This document shows positions 7,601 through 17,608 of a stretch of DNA of 64,000 bases, in pieces. Each line of letters opens with the position of its first letter. Within the stretch, counting starts at the first letter, position 1. This stretch comes from Flavobacterium noncentrifugens. Its GTDB lineage: Bacteria > Bacteroidota > Bacteroidia > Flavobacteriales > Flavobacteriaceae. The translations under genes were made by a program, and so were the position numbers. The notes under the pieces are model-generated. The model was not told where the DNA came from. It worked only from the letters and a program-made list of their open reading frames with translations, and did not search any database. Where the stretch lies: NCBI RefSeq assembly GCF_900100375.1, contig NZ_FNEZ01000001.1, positions 736,394-800,393 of the forward strand, read 5' to 3'.

Positions 7601-10600
7601 TTATTTTTCGCGATTAATATAGATCCATCCTGTTTCTGTAGCAGCTGTGTCACGTTTGATGACATAGTAGTACGTTCCGTCTGGCAATTCGTCTCCTTTT
7701 TTAGATTGTCCGTACCATTGGTTCGTATAATTTTTAAGGCTGTACACTTTTGTTCCGTATCTGTTGAAAATCTCAAGTTCTGAAACATTCATACCTGAAA
7801 GGTCGAAAGAGTCATTTTTACCATCACCAGGACCAACACCTCTAGGAGAAATACCTTTTTGTATCTGGCAACCGATGCTGTCAACATTCCATGGTTCCTG
7901 AGAAGAACAACCTGAAGACGTTACCGTCACCTTAAGCGTATAAATTCCGCTCATGGTTGGGAAAATCGACTGAGTATTTCCAGCCGGGCCACCTGTTGGA
8001 TCTGTCCATGCAAATGTTACGTCTGTTGCTGCGATGCCGCCTGCAAGAGTCGCTGTAATTTCATACACATTGTTTGCGTTACAATCCCCGAATAATGTGA
8101 ATTGTGGATTGTCGCTTACCGTAACATTTAATGTGAACGGAGCGTAGCAATGTGCAACAGCTGGCGTCGGAGTGAAAATATACGCTCCGCTTTGCGTGTT
8201 GCTGATTACACTTGGTGCCCAAGTTCCAACAATACTGTTTAGCGAAGTGTTTGACAACGCTGGTGCAGTAGCTCCCGTACACAAGAATATCGGAGAATTA
8301 AATACCGGTGTTTCTATTGGGAACACGTTGATCGCATAATCATAGAACGGCTGTGACGAACAAGATCCTACAGGTGTAAACCTGTATACTCCTGTGGTCG
8401 TGATTTGAGCCGGGTTCCATGATCCGGTTACCCCGTTTGGAGAAGTGCCGTTAAGCGCTGGCAATGTTTCGCCTTCACAATAATCCCTGAATGTGAAGTC
8501 TGGCGCAGCAATTGGCTGAATGGTGATGTTGTAACTGCTTTCTGCCGAACAATTCGCAGTCGCTGCACGGATGTAAATTGGCAATTGGCTTGCAGTGATT
8601 TGTGTAAGTGCAGTACCAGGATACATCGTTCCAAGTCCATTTGCTTGAGTATAGTAATTGAATGGCGCAGGAAGCGCTGGCAATATATAACTTCCACAGG
8701 CAATAACGTCTGTTGCAGTTGGCGCAATAAAACCATCAACTGTGATCGTGTAATCAAAGAACGGTTGTGACGCACATTGTCCAGGGTCAAGTGTAAACCT
8801 GTACACACCGCTTGTGGTGATGGTATCAGGACTCCAAGTACCAGCAACCCCGTTTTGGGAAATAAGCTCCAATGCAGGAAATGCCGATCCTAAGCAATAA
8901 TACGTATTGAATGTAAAATTAGGGTCTTTGATTGGTGTCACTGCAATGTTAAAACTGCTCTCTCCGGAACAACTTGCGTTGCTTGCATAAATATACAAAG
9001 GCGTATGGCTTTCGGTAATTTCTGTAAGCGCAGCACCAGGGTACATTTGGCCAAGACCGTTGGCTTCGGCGTAATAATTAAATGGTGCGGGAAGTGCCGG
9101 TAAAACGTAACTTCCACAAGCCACTACATCTCCAGGTGTTGGCGGATGGAATCCATCAACAGTGATCGTATAGTCATAAGACGGTTGCGTGGCGCACTGC
9201 CCCGTTGGGTCAAGTGTAAATGTATAAACCCCTGTTGTGGTAACTGTAGCCGGACTCCAGATTCCTGTTAACAATGTTGGCGAAGTCGTCTCAAAAGCCG
9301 GGATCACAGCACCTTCACAATAAATCGGGAATACAAAACCTGGTTCTAATTTTGGATGTATTGTAATGTTAAAGCTGCTTTGCCCTGAACAGTCTCCGGT
9401 TGAAGCATAAATATACATTGGCAACTGGCTTGCCGTAATTTCTGTAAGCGCATCACCCAGATATTTCGTTCCGAGCCCATTTGGTTCAGTATAATAATCA
9501 AAAGGTATTGCCAAAGCTGGTAAAATATAACTTCCGCAAGCTTCTACATCTGTAACAATTGGCGCAACAAGTCCGCCAAGCGTTACCATAAAGCTTTCTT
9601 CATCCTTGCAAAAAGGAGTTACCCCTGCAGCAGATTCTGCATAAACATATACCCTTTGAGTTTCAGTCAATAAAGTATTCGTGATTGGGTTTTGTCCATT
9701 GGTATCAGAAAAATAGTTTCCAATAGTCAATACCGGCAATTGATACGTATCGTCGCAAGACTGAACATCCTGGAAAGGAAGTACATCTAAAGAACCTACT
9801 TTTAATTCTACAGTAGATGATGTTGTCAAATCTGGCAAGCCACATCTTTTGTAAGTTGCTGTACCTGTAAATGTGGTGTTTTCCGTTACATGTACATCAA
9901 TATTCGGAGAGGTACTGTAAGGTGTTGTTGAACCATCCTGATACCATGCAAACGTTACGTTTGAAGCACCTGCCGGAGTAAATCTCCAGGCTTCGTGATG
10001 GGCATCCCATGGATCGTTTGAATTCCTGCCCGGAGCAACTGTTGCCTGCAAACCGGTTTTATTCAGAAGTCCGATGATACCGTCTCCGTCCTGCCAGCTG
10101 GTACAACGGGTTCTGTCTTCAATGTATACGTCGATGATGTTTGAGTTTTCATAAAACACGATCTGGCTTGTTTGAAGGCCAACCTCTTCATCACACTGAA
10201 ACTGTGGAAGCTTATAGTAATTTACAACGAATGCCCTACATGGTGCCTCTCCTAGCGTTTGGTAATTGATGCTCATTTCCGGTGCGACTTCGCGAAGATC
10301 TTCGCTTAAGTCGGTATCCTGAAATGGTCCGAAAACCGCATTTTTAAGTTTTGCCGGGAAAGCTGATGCCGGGATGTTTAAATCATTGATCTGCCATGGG
10401 CATTCCTCTCCACTATTTAACACGTTAGGATTGTTTGGCGTGTATGTTGCATTAAATGAAACGACACCATTAGAACCTACCTGTGCTTTTGTATAAACGT
10501 CTCCGTAGAAACAGAAGTTAAACGGTAAAGTATATACCGGTGCCCATCTGTCATCTCCATTGATCAGGAATTCCTGTCCTCCCACGAAAGGGTATGGCGG

Positions 10601-13600
10601 TGCATATCTGATGCTGCTTACTGAGTATGATGTGGTTAGGTTTGATGCAGGGAATACTGCTTCTAAATTCACATCGCTTTCACCTGCACAAAGGTCAAGT
10701 GAACCATTTGGATTGTCTCCGGTGGTAACGTGAACATCACCGTTGTCAATACCTACTTCCAAACAACGTGGAGGCAGTACGCCGATAAAAATTGTTACCG
10801 GGCCAGCCCAATCTCCGATATCGGTATCTGAACAAAGGCTTCTTACATAGAAATCATAGAAACCTGGCAGGATCGTCGTAGGCGTATTCCAAGAGTTTGT
10901 AAAAACAATTTCTCCTGTTGTTGGCATCGGAAGTCCGGCATCTGTATAACGAACTTCCCAAGTCGAGGAATTCAATATTGGCCATGAAACGTGAGCGCCA
11001 TTTGACTCCGTTCCGATAGTCTGCTCTACTAAAACAGGCTCCGGTTTTGGACAAGTTGGCAATGTCCTGTAAGTGAATGGTCCAACCCATGTACTTGGTG
11101 AGTTCACGGAACAAATAACCCTTACATAAAACTGATAATTGGTACTTGGCTGTAAAGATGGGTTTGGAAGCGTAAGTGATAAACCTGTTGCAGTCAAAAC
11201 ATTTTCCGTTTGATCCGGGGTTGGTGGTGCTGAACCTGCCAACACATTATACACTTCATAAGAGAGTGCTTCAACACCAACTGGTGCTCCCCAAAGTAAG
11301 GTTGCGTTATAAATTCCAGGATTTGCGCCTAAAGTAGGAAATGCCGGAGACAAACATAATGGGTTTTCGCAATCCGTTACACCAGCATATAAAACGGTGG
11401 ATGCTCTGTCAGAATTGTCCTCTGGCATGCTAAATAATATCTGCCCGAATGGATTTGTTATAGAAGTAATGATGACTTCATTTGCAAAGTTACCTGCTGT
11501 AATCCAATACAAATCGAATGGCGTATTCTTACACAATGAAACAGTGACCGGAACAGGGTTTGTATCCTGCGCAGTAGTTGGCCCGGTAAGTGTTGCAATA
11601 ACAATATCATTTTGTCTTACCTGCATGATGGCACCATTCCATCCGTCACCATCTGCATCTTGTACTGTAAATGTATAATTACACCTGTCTTCTGTGTTAC
11701 ATACTAAAGTACAGAAGTTTTTTACTGCCGACCATGCACTTACGCCATTTGCATCGCCACAATTGGCGCGTACATAATAATCGTAGCAGGTTGAAGCCTG
11801 TAATCCCTGAAGATTGAAAGAGTTTGTTGGTGAAGTCACCCATCCTGTTGAAGCTGCTGTAGGTGGTTCTGCACCTGCAGGAAGTACAAGAATCTGCCAG
11901 CTTTCTGAAGTTGAAATGCCGCTTGTCCATCCCAATTGTGCAGAGTCTATAGTGATTGCAGTTGCCGTTAAAACCGTAGGCTTGTAACATGTTGGCAATG
12001 TCGTGAACAGCCTTGGTCCAAACCAGGTACTCAATCCACCTGCATCGCCGCAATTTCCTCTGATGTATAAATTATAAGCCGTCTCGCGTTGCAATGGAGC
12101 ACCTGTATAGCTGGTTGTTATGGTACCAGGACTAGCCGCTATAGGCACCCATCCGGTTGTTGAAGCCGTTGGCGCAGGCTGCCCTACCGGAATGGCAATC
12201 GCCTGCCAAGAAGTAGCTGTCGAGCCTGTAGTTGTAAATGTAAAACTTACACTACCCGAAGTGATTGAAGCAGTAGTAACTGTAAGCGTTGCCGGCTTTA
12301 CGCATGTTGGCAATGTGGCAATTGTTCCTACAAGAACCCAAACACTTGGACTGTTTTCAGAACATACTGTCCTTACATAAAAATTGTAACTGGTGTCAGG
12401 AAGTATATTCGTTGGATCATTTACTACATAACTTGTTGTTGTTGAGGTGTACATCGCCGGAGTTGCAAGCGTTGGTGGCGCAGATCCGACAGTGTTAACA
12501 TATAATTCCCAGGAAACCGATGGCACTCCTGATGTAGTATAACTCACAGTTGCTCCTGTTGTCGTTCTGGTATTAACAGACCATGGCGTTGTTGGAGGTA
12601 AACATACCCTTGAACTACAGTCGACCATTTGTGAAAATAAAGTTGTTCCAAACAACGGAGCGCTATTTGTTGACATATTATACAATGTCTGCCCAAAGTT
12701 ATTTTTAACGGAAATTCTCATCTGTGTAGATGTAGTTCCTGCAACTGTCCAGACTAATTCAAAAGGAATCCCTGGACATAATCCTACGGTAACAGGACTT
12801 GAAGCCGTCGTAAAACCTGGCCCTAGCAATGCGACTACAACACCTGCTTGTCTTACTTCCATGCGACCACCTTGCCATCCGTTGGCTCCTGTAGAGTCCC
12901 CAAGGGTAAAAGTATAATCACATTTATTATCGCAGATTGAAGTTGTAAAGGAGAATGGCCCGGTCCATATGCTGTAAGTTCCGTTTCCGCAATCTGCCCT
13001 TACCCAATATTGTAAAGCAGTTCCTGACGGTAAGCCTGTTGCTTCGAAATTTGTTCTTATTGGGGCATTGTATCTGATTTCACCTGGTATTAGGCTAGCT
13101 CCGGGGATATTCGACCCTTCTGGTTGTACTGAAACTTCCCACTGCGTAGAAGTACTTGTTGCAGGCATATTCCATGACAACAATGCAGTTTGTGTTCCTG
13201 TTACTACCACTGGAACAGTTGCTGCTGTTGGTGCCTCACAGGTTATTTTCTGAATTGTCAATAAATACGGGAAATTAAAGGTATTGCTTGTTGAAGAAAC
13301 AACAATATAATAAGTGGTATCGTGTACCACGTTAAGCGTCAGGTTTCTGATGTTGCTTGTGGTATTCCCCATACCTGTCAAACAGGCATTTCCAATGGTT
13401 GCACAACTTGAATATACAAAAACACCTGTGTTGGCATTGCCAAAAGGGTTTAGTGAAATTGAAACTTGTCCGTCAAAATCTGCGGTATAGCTGTATGCTG
13501 CATCCAGGCTTTCGAGATAATTCCCTGTACCCGTTATTCCGCATGTTCCTCCAGAAGTAGCGCTCCTGTCAATATTGTTTCCATATTCTAAGGTGTTGCT

Positions 13601-14554
13601 TAAATGAGAATATGGCAATGGCGAGGTCGCTACGATCGGGTCGGCACACTGGGCTCCAATCTTAAGGGTATCAAAAAAATACGGCGTACTCCAATCACTT
13701 GTAATTCCTCCGGGACAAACTGCCCTTACATAATATTCGTAGCGTGTTCCTGGCAACAAATTATCCTTGAAATAAGATATTTGTCCAATAGGTACATTTA
13801 TCAGATTGTTCAGGTCAATTGTAAATCCAATTAAGCCAAAGGCAATCTGGTATGTTCCCTGAATACCCGATGGATGGCTCCATAGTAATGTAGCATCTCT
13901 TGAATTGATTGGGAATGGTTGGTCCGGAATGGTTGGAGCTATACATTGTGGCACCATTCTTACATTGTCAATAAGCCATCTGTCCCCAAGTTGGGTATCT
14001 GTTTGCGTAAAAACTTTCACAAAAGCAACATATACCTGCTGGCCTGTACGACCAAGCAATACAGATTTCTCATTGTATTCATTGTATGCAAACGGAGCCT
14101 CGTTCAGTTCAGATTCCGTATATGTTTTTATCGTTACGTAACTGCTTCTTACTGTAGGATCTGAGTTCGTAGAAACCCTGATCTGATAAAGCGTTCCGTT
14201 ATCATTTAATAAACCCTGCCTTGTGTAAAACCGCAGCTGCTCTCCAGCCCGCATCGTCTTGCGCGGGGTAACGAGCCAGTCTTCGGATACATCACCAACG
14301 GCTTCTAGGCCTTCTCTGGTGACATCGGCTGATCTTCCGGTTCCTTCATACGTAAAATTCGACGCGCTTATCGGCCCCCATGAAGATCCAAGGCCAACTC
14401 CGTTATCGAATACTTTCCACGTCCCTGAACTCAGCGCCCAGTTTCCGGAAGCATCGGGAGTAGATGTCCCTTCAAATTGCTCGTTAAGCTGATCCTGGGA
14501 AAAGCCTATAAAGCCCATGAGAGACATTAAAACAATAAAAATAATTTTTTTCAT
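7601..14554 (-). CDS. Giant secreted adhesin-like protein with T9SS type B C-terminal domain
   Basis: This 2317-residue protein starts with a signal peptide (MKKIIFIVLMSLMGFIGFSQ). It shows a choice-of-anchor J-like domain (about 22-205), seven fibronectin type III-like modules each opening Cys-x-x-Pro (about 206, 440, 655, 750, 855, 1068, 1166), a Cys-rich pre-peptidase-like module (about 300-440), and two related modules reading 'CxYTFTxxDxxGxxGW' (about 545 and 952). A nidogen-like region follows (about 1260-1520, 'VGSNGVVSFNATY'), then three near-identical 140-residue repeats (about 1670-2090). It ends with the gliding-motility-associated type B sorting domain (about 2230-2317, 'SPRGVGPGDGKNDSFDL', 'LEIFNRYGTKVY', 'WYGQSKKGDELPDGTYYYVI'). 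That domain directs export by T9SS. The role is probably a surface adhesin; the ligand is unknown. Regular Cys pairs suggest disulfide-stabilised modules. Confidence 0.93.
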   Translation of the reverse strand: MKKIIFIVLMSLMGFIGFSQDQLNEQFEGTSTPDASGNWALSSGTWKVFDNGVGLGSSWGPISASNFTYEGTGRSADVTREGLEAVGDVSEDWLVTPRKTMRAGEQLRFYTRQGLLNDNGTLYQIRVSTNSDPTVRSSYVTIKTYTESELNEAPFAYNEYNEKSVLLGRTGQQVYVAFVKVFTQTDTQLGDRWLIDNVRMVPQCIAPTIPDQPFPINSRDATLLWSHPSGIQGTYQIAFGLIGFTIDLNNLINVPIGQISYFKDNLLPGTRYEYYVRAVCPGGITSDWSTPYFFDTLKIGAQCADPIVATSPLPYSHLSNTLEYGNNIDRSATSGGTCGITGTGNYLESLDAAYSYTADFDGQVSISLNPFGNANTGVFVYSSCATIGNACLTGMGNTTSNIRNLTLNVVHDTTYYIVVSSTSNTFNFPYLLTIQKITCEAPTAATVPVVVTGTQTALLSWNMPATSTSTQWEVSVQPEGSNIPGASLIPGEIRYNAPIRTNFEATGLPSGTALQYWVRADCGNGTYSIWTGPFSFTTSICDNKCDYTFTLGDSTGANGWQGGRMEVRQAGVVVALLGPGFTTASSPVTVGLCPGIPFELVWTVAGTTSTQMRISVKNNFGQTLYNMSTNSAPLFGTTLFSQMVDCSSRVCLPPTTPWSVNTRTTTGATVSYTTSGVPSVSWELYVNTVGSAPPTLATPAMYTSTTTSYVVNDPTNILPDTSYNFYVRTVCSENSPSVWVLVGTIATLPTCVKPATLTVTTASITSGSVSFTFTTTGSTATSWQAIAIPVGQPAPTASTTGWVPIAASPGTITTSYTGAPLQRETAYNLYIRGNCGDAGGLSTWFGPRLFTTLPTCYKPTVLTATAITIDSAQLGWTSGISTSESWQILVLPAGAEPPTAASTGWVTSPTNSFNLQGLQASTCYDYYVRANCGDANGVSAWSAVKNFCTLVCNTEDRCNYTFTVQDADGDGWNGAIMQVRQNDIVIATLTGPTTAQDTNPVPVTVSLCKNTPFDLYWITAGNFANEVIITSITNPFGQILFSMPEDNSDRASTVLYAGVTDCENPLCLSPAFPTLGANPGIYNATLLWGAPVGVEALSYEVYNVLAGSAPPTPDQTENVLTATGLSLTLPNPSLQPSTNYQFYVRVICSVNSPSTWVGPFTYRTLPTCPKPEPVLVEQTIGTESNGAHVSWPILNSSTWEVRYTDAGLPMPTTGEIVFTNSWNTPTTILPGFYDFYVRSLCSDTDIGDWAGPVTIFIGVLPPRCLEVGIDNGDVHVTTGDNPNGSLDLCAGESDVNLEAVFPASNLTTSYSVSSIRYAPPYPFVGGQEFLINGDDRWAPVYTLPFNFCFYGDVYTKAQVGSNGVVSFNATYTPNNPNVLNSGEECPWQINDLNIPASAFPAKLKNAVFGPFQDTDLSEDLREVAPEMSINYQTLGEAPCRAFVVNYYKLPQFQCDEEVGLQTSQIVFYENSNIIDVYIEDRTRCTSWQDGDGIIGLLNKTGLQATVAPGRNSNDPWDAHHEAWRFTPAGASNVTFAWYQDGSTTPYSTSPNIDVHVTENTTFTGTATYKRCGLPDLTTSSTVELKVGSLDVLPFQDVQSCDDTYQLPVLTIGNYFSDTNGQNPITNTLLTETQRVYVYAESAAGVTPFCKDEESFMVTLGGLVAPIVTDVEACGSYILPALAIPFDYYTEPNGLGTKYLGDALTEITASQLPMYIYASTGDCSGQSSFNITIHPKLEPGFVFPIYCEGAVIPAFETTSPTLLTGIWSPATVTTTGVYTFTLDPTGQCATQPSYDYTITVDGFHPPTPGDVVACGSYVLPALPAPFNYYAEANGLGQMYPGAALTEITESHTPLYIYASNASCSGESSFNIAVTPIKDPNFTFNTYYCLGSAFPALELISQNGVAGTWSPDTITTSGVYRFTLDPGQCASQPFFDYTITVDGFIAPTATDVIACGSYILPALPAPFNYYTQANGLGTMYPGTALTQITASQLPIYIRAATANCSAESSYNITIQPIAAPDFTFRDYCEGETLPALNGTSPNGVTGSWNPAQITTTGVYRFTPVGSCSSQPFYDYAINVFPIETPVFNSPIFLCTGATAPALSNTSLNSIVGTWAPSVISNTQSGAYIFTPTPAVAHCYAPFTLNVTVSDNPQFTLFGDCNANNVYEITATLAGGIAATDVTFAWTDPTGGPAGNTQSIFPTMSGIYTLKVTVTSSGCSSQEPWNVDSIGCQIQKGISPRGVGPGDGKNDSFDLSGMNVSELEIFNRYGTKVYSLKNYTNQWYGQSKKGDELPDGTYYYVIKRDTAATETGWIYINREK
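8281..9540 (-). repeat. Three tandem 420-base units coding 140-residue modules
   Basis: The anchor CTTCC(A/G)CA(A/G)G recurs at 8691, 9111 and 9531, exactly 420 bases apart. Each unit codes ACGSY(I/V)LPAL, then an NGLG motif, a Cys-Ser 'SSFNI' motif and a 'GVY.FT' strand, ending DYTITVDGF. The units match in length with modest sequence drift, consistent with past unit duplication inside the adhesin gene. Confidence 0.85.
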
Positions 14555-14600
14555 AAATGAAAATTTAGTTGTTTAATATAGTTTTGTAATTTTTGAGTTC

Positions 14601-14608
14601 CAAATTTA
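14601..14608 (-). promoter_or_regulatory. Candidate promoter of the adhesin operon (-7 element TAAATTTG)
   Basis: The minus strand reads TAAATTTG, a match to the Bacteroidetes -7 consensus TAnnTTTG, about 47 bases before the adhesin start codon. No clear -33 TTG lies at the usual spacing. Confidence 0.5.
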
Positions 14609-14711
14609 ACAAAAATTATGAATGCTTTAGGATAATTTTGTTTTTTAACTATTTTCTGCAAAGAATTCGTGATAATTGGAAAATCTTGTCCACGCATCAT
14701 CCTGAAATCAT

Positions 14712-14719
14712 TAGCTTTG
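14712..14719 (+). promoter_or_regulatory. Promoter -7 element of hflX (TAGCTTTG)
   Basis: TAGCTTTG matches TAnnTTTG and lies 17 bases before the chosen hflX ATG. A TTG is present 23 bases upstream of it. The position argues for the internal ATG at 14737 and against the upstream TTG at 14593. Confidence 0.65.
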
Positions 14720-14736
14720 CATCAGAAATTTTATTT

Positions 14737-15972
14737 ATGCTCGAAAAAGAAAAAATCCAGTTTGAAAAAACGGTCATCGTCGGAATTGTAACCCAAAAAC
14801 AGGACGAAGAAAAATTGACAGAATACCTTGACGAACTCGAATTCCTGACTTTTACAGCCGGCGGCGAAGTCGTGAAGCGTTTTTTCCAGAAAATGGAACG
14901 CCCAAACCCAAAAACATTCCTCGGAACCGGAAAAATGGAGGAAATCAATCTCTATGTTAAAGAACACAGCATTTCGACCGTGATTTTTGACGACGAACTG
15001 TCGCCTTCCCAACAAAAAAATATTACTAAAATCTTAGATTGTAAAGTATTAGACCGCACCAACCTCATCCTCGATATTTTTGCACAACGTGCTGAAACTT
15101 CTTATGCGCGAACGCAGGTAGAACTTGCCCAGTGCCAGTATTTGCTGCCAAGGCTTTCTGGAATGTGGACACACCTTGAACGACAAAAAGGTGGAATCGG
15201 GATGCGTGGACCGGGAGAGACCGAAATTGAAACCGACCGCCGTATCGTGCGCGACCGAATTGCCTTGTTAAAAGATAAAATTAAAGTGATCGACAAGCAA
15301 ATGTCGGTGCAGCGGGGCAATCGTGGCGCTATGGTTCGCGTGGCTTTAGTTGGTTATACCAATGTTGGAAAGTCGACCCTGATGAATGTCATCAGCAAAA
15401 GCGATGTTTTTGTAGAAAATAAATTGTTTGCGACTTTAGACACAACCGTTCGGAAAGTCGTGATCAAGAATTTGCCGTTTTTATTGTCGGATACTGTGGG
15501 ATTCATCCGGAAATTGCCTACACAACTCGTCGATTCGTTTAAAAGTACGCTCGACGAAGTGCGTGAAGCCGATTTGTTACTGCATGTAGTTGATATTTCA
15601 CATCCGGATTTTGAAGACCACATTGAATCGGTAAACCAGACTTTGCTCGATATTAAAAGCAACGACAAGCCAACGATCATGGTGTTCAACAAAATCGATG
15701 CCTACAAACACCTGACCATCGATGAAGATGATTTAATTACTGAAAAAACACACCGCCATTATACACTTGACGAATGGAAAGACACCTGGATGTCTAACGT
15801 TGGGGCAGAAAATGCGTTGTTCATTTCGGCTGTCAACAAAGAAAATTTTGAAGCGTTCCGCGAACGGGTTTATGAAGCCGTCAGGGAAATTCACATTACG
15901 CGCTTTCCGTATAACAAGTTTTTATATCCGGATTATAAAGATGCGGTGGAAAAAGAAGACAATGATGAGTAG
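14737..15972 (+). CDS. hflX: GTPase HflX
   Basis: With a start at 14737 (MLEKEKIQFEKTV), just after a TAGCTTTG promoter element, the protein has 411 residues, normal for HflX. The N-terminal HflX domain shows 'GGEVVKRFFQKMERPNPKTFLGTGK' and 'FDDELSPSQQKNI', and a coiled linker carries 'RGPGETEIETDRR'. The G domain follows from about residue 200, with P-loop GYTNVGKST, switch II DTVGF and NKID for guanine recognition. HflX binds the large ribosomal subunit, splits stalled 70S ribosomes after stress and can act in ribosome recycling in the cytoplasm. It is transcribed divergently from the adhesin operon and ends at a bidirectional terminator. No motif is missing. Confidence 0.95.
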   Translation: MLEKEKIQFEKTVIVGIVTQKQDEEKLTEYLDELEFLTFTAGGEVVKRFFQKMERPNPKTFLGTGKMEEINLYVKEHSISTVIFDDELSPSQQKNITKILDCKVLDRTNLILDIFAQRAETSYARTQVELAQCQYLLPRLSGMWTHLERQKGGIGMRGPGETEIETDRRIVRDRIALLKDKIKVIDKQMSVQRGNRGAMVRVALVGYTNVGKSTLMNVISKSDVFVENKLFATLDTTVRKVVIKNLPFLLSDTVGFIRKLPTQLVDSFKSTLDEVREADLLLHVVDISHPDFEDHIESVNQTLLDIKSNDKPTIMVFNKIDAYKHLTIDEDDLITEKTHRHYTLDEWKDTWMSNVGAENALFISAVNKENFEAFRERVYEAVREIHITRFPYNKFLYPDYKDAVEKEDNDE

Positions 15973-15998
15973 CTAAGTAAAATAAAAATATGTTTTAT

Positions 15999-16034
15999 AA
16001 AAAAAGCGTCCAAAATGAATGGGCGCTTTTTTTT
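15999..16034. terminator. Bidirectional terminator between hflX and the DUF3078 gene
   Basis: An A run, the stem AGCGTCC / GGGCGCT (one G-T pair), a 9-base loop and a run of nine T lie 27 bases after the hflX stop. The A/T flanks let it work on both strands. Confidence 0.85.
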
Positions 16035-16114
16035 ATGGATTATTTGGTAAACTTTGACACTGTACCACTCTGCCACTATTGAAAATCCAGCTCTTGCAGC
16101 TTAGGTGCTTCGTG

Positions 16115-17017
16115 TTAAAATCCGAAATTCACGCCAAGCCCGAAAACTTCCCTGGTTTGAAATCCGCGGAAAGCGTTGTCATCATAAATCGCCTGGAATG
16201 AAAGGTTTGTCGACAGGTATTTGTTGATTTTCATCACGACATTCAACTGGTAATCCATATCTACATTTTGTGTGTCCTCAAGGTAATTCGAATACAGGCT
16301 CAGGATATTTTCAAATGATACATTGGTCATAATGTTAAGCTTGTAATATCCTGCAGCATAGAAACCAAGCTCGTAACGCAGGCTTTTATTCGTGCCAACG
16401 CCAAAATAGGATTCATCGACATAATCCGGAATAGAAGTAAACGAATTGTCAACAAAAGTCAGTTTTGAAGTTGCCGGAGCCAAATTAAATTTAAGGTTTT
16501 CAGTCTTTTTCCACTGCATACCCGGCCCAAAAGTCAGGTAACCCGGAGAAAGGAATCGTGAAACGGCATCACTTCTTTCCTCAACGCCATCAACCATGCT
16601 GTATTTATAACCATCGGTAAACTGGGTTTTAAAATTCAGGAAAAACGAATACGACCAGTAACCTATGGCTTTTTTTCCCACGAGTGAGTTGAATTCTAAA
16701 CGGTCATCGGTTTTTTTCTCGTTGGCATCGTTTGTTTTTACCAATCCATAGGAAGCAATAAGTTTATTGTCCCAGGTCCAGTCGTCTTTTTTATAATTCA
16801 GGTCATAATTGATCCCAACCGTTCCCGAAATATTATTTTCGCCACCGGCAACCCAATTGCTAAAGCTTGATTGGTTCAGCAATAAATTAAAATTCCCTTT
16901 TGAAGTCCACACTTTTAGTGAATCTGGTGTTACTGCAGCCGCATCAGCGGATGTATCCTGTGCCATGGCCGATGTGGCGCCAAAAGCAAACAATAATAAA
17001 GTGGTAATTTTTCTCAT
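16115..17017 (-). CDS. DUF3078 outer-membrane beta-barrel-like protein
   Basis: The 300-residue protein has a signal peptide (ending ATSAMAQ), then a domain matching the DUF3078 family as I know it: 'NFNLLLNQSSFSNWVAGGENNISG' near the N-terminus, alternating strands through the middle, and a terminal strand 'EVFGLGVNFGF' ending in Phe. This suggests an outer-membrane barrel of unknown function common in Bacteroidetes. It is the last gene of the sufS-sufE group, 74 bases after the DUF2480 gene, so it may be co-transcribed or have its own promoter in that gap. There is no direct reason to link it to iron-sulfur assembly except position. It ends before the bidirectional terminator shared with hflX. 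Confidence 0.8.
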   Translation of the reverse strand: MRKITTLLLFAFGATSAMAQDTSADAAAVTPDSLKVWTSKGNFNLLLNQSSFSNWVAGGENNISGTVGINYDLNYKKDDWTWDNKLIASYGLVKTNDANEKKTDDRLEFNSLVGKKAIGYWSYSFFLNFKTQFTDGYKYSMVDGVEERSDAVSRFLSPGYLTFGPGMQWKKTENLKFNLAPATSKLTFVDNSFTSIPDYVDESYFGVGTNKSLRYELGFYAAGYYKLNIMTNVSFENILSLYSNYLEDTQNVDMDYQLNVVMKINKYLSTNLSFQAIYDDNAFRGFQTREVFGLGVNFGF

Positions 17018-17091
17018 ATTGGATCTGAGTTAGAGTTTATGCTGTAAAAGTAAGCATTCAAAAAAAATAACATAACGAAAGCCCAACAAAT

Positions 17092-17604
17092 TTAAGGCTT
17101 GGCTTTTTTAAACAAAGGAACTGCCGAGCAGGCTTCCCCATACATAATGCTTTTCGCAAATGGCTGTAAATATTGCGCTGCCAATACATAAGCACTCATT
17201 GGCACAGGCTTTTTCGAACAGCCTTTGATAATGACTGGCTTATCCATATAAATCGAATAATCAATTTTGGGAAGCAGGTCCTGGTAAATCGCGGTTTCAA
17301 GGTCTTCTAATGATCCATTGACGATTTTTTTGGCGAATGGCACTGCATAGATCGTAACCAATATGGATGCCCAGGCAGGAACAATCGCATCTGTGCTGCA
17401 GTTTACCGCGACAAATGCATCCTGATATTGCACCCAGTCGTGGTTTTTTAAATGCTCCCGGAAATCTTTTTCCCGCAATAAAAAACCTTCAGTGAGCCAT
17501 TGCGACATATCGATTTGGAATCGCTCTTCTTTGGTGTAATAATCTTCTAAATCAAATACTTCCAGTATACTGGAAGCTACTCTATTAATGATTTCTTCTT
17601 CCAT
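17092..17604 (-). CDS. DUF2480 family protein
   Basis: This 170-residue soluble protein has no signal peptide or membrane segment. It opens 'EEEIINRVASSILEVFDLEDYY' and contains 'VAVNCSTDAIVPAWASILV', 'VIIKGCSKKPVPMSAYV' and 'EACSAVPLFKK'. The last two have the conserved Cys and Gly of DUF2480, a Bacteroidetes family usually found beside SUF genes. Three conserved Cys residues (in NCSTD, GCSKK and EACS) could bind a metal or cluster, but this is inference. It starts four bases after the DUF59 gene, so the two are translated from one message. The biochemical role is unknown; the neighbourhood points to iron-sulfur cluster assembly or delivery. Confidence 0.85.
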   Translation of the reverse strand: MEEEIINRVASSILEVFDLEDYYTKEERFQIDMSQWLTEGFLLREKDFREHLKNHDWVQYQDAFVAVNCSTDAIVPAWASILVTIYAVPFAKKIVNGSLEDLETAIYQDLLPKIDYSIYMDKPVIIKGCSKKPVPMSAYVLAAQYLQPFAKSIMYGEACSAVPLFKKAKP

Positions 17605-17608
17605 GGAT

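Noticed and set aside
8281..9540. CRISPR-like periodicity at 420 bases
   Set aside because: The repeats are in frame inside one coding gene and encode a conserved module.
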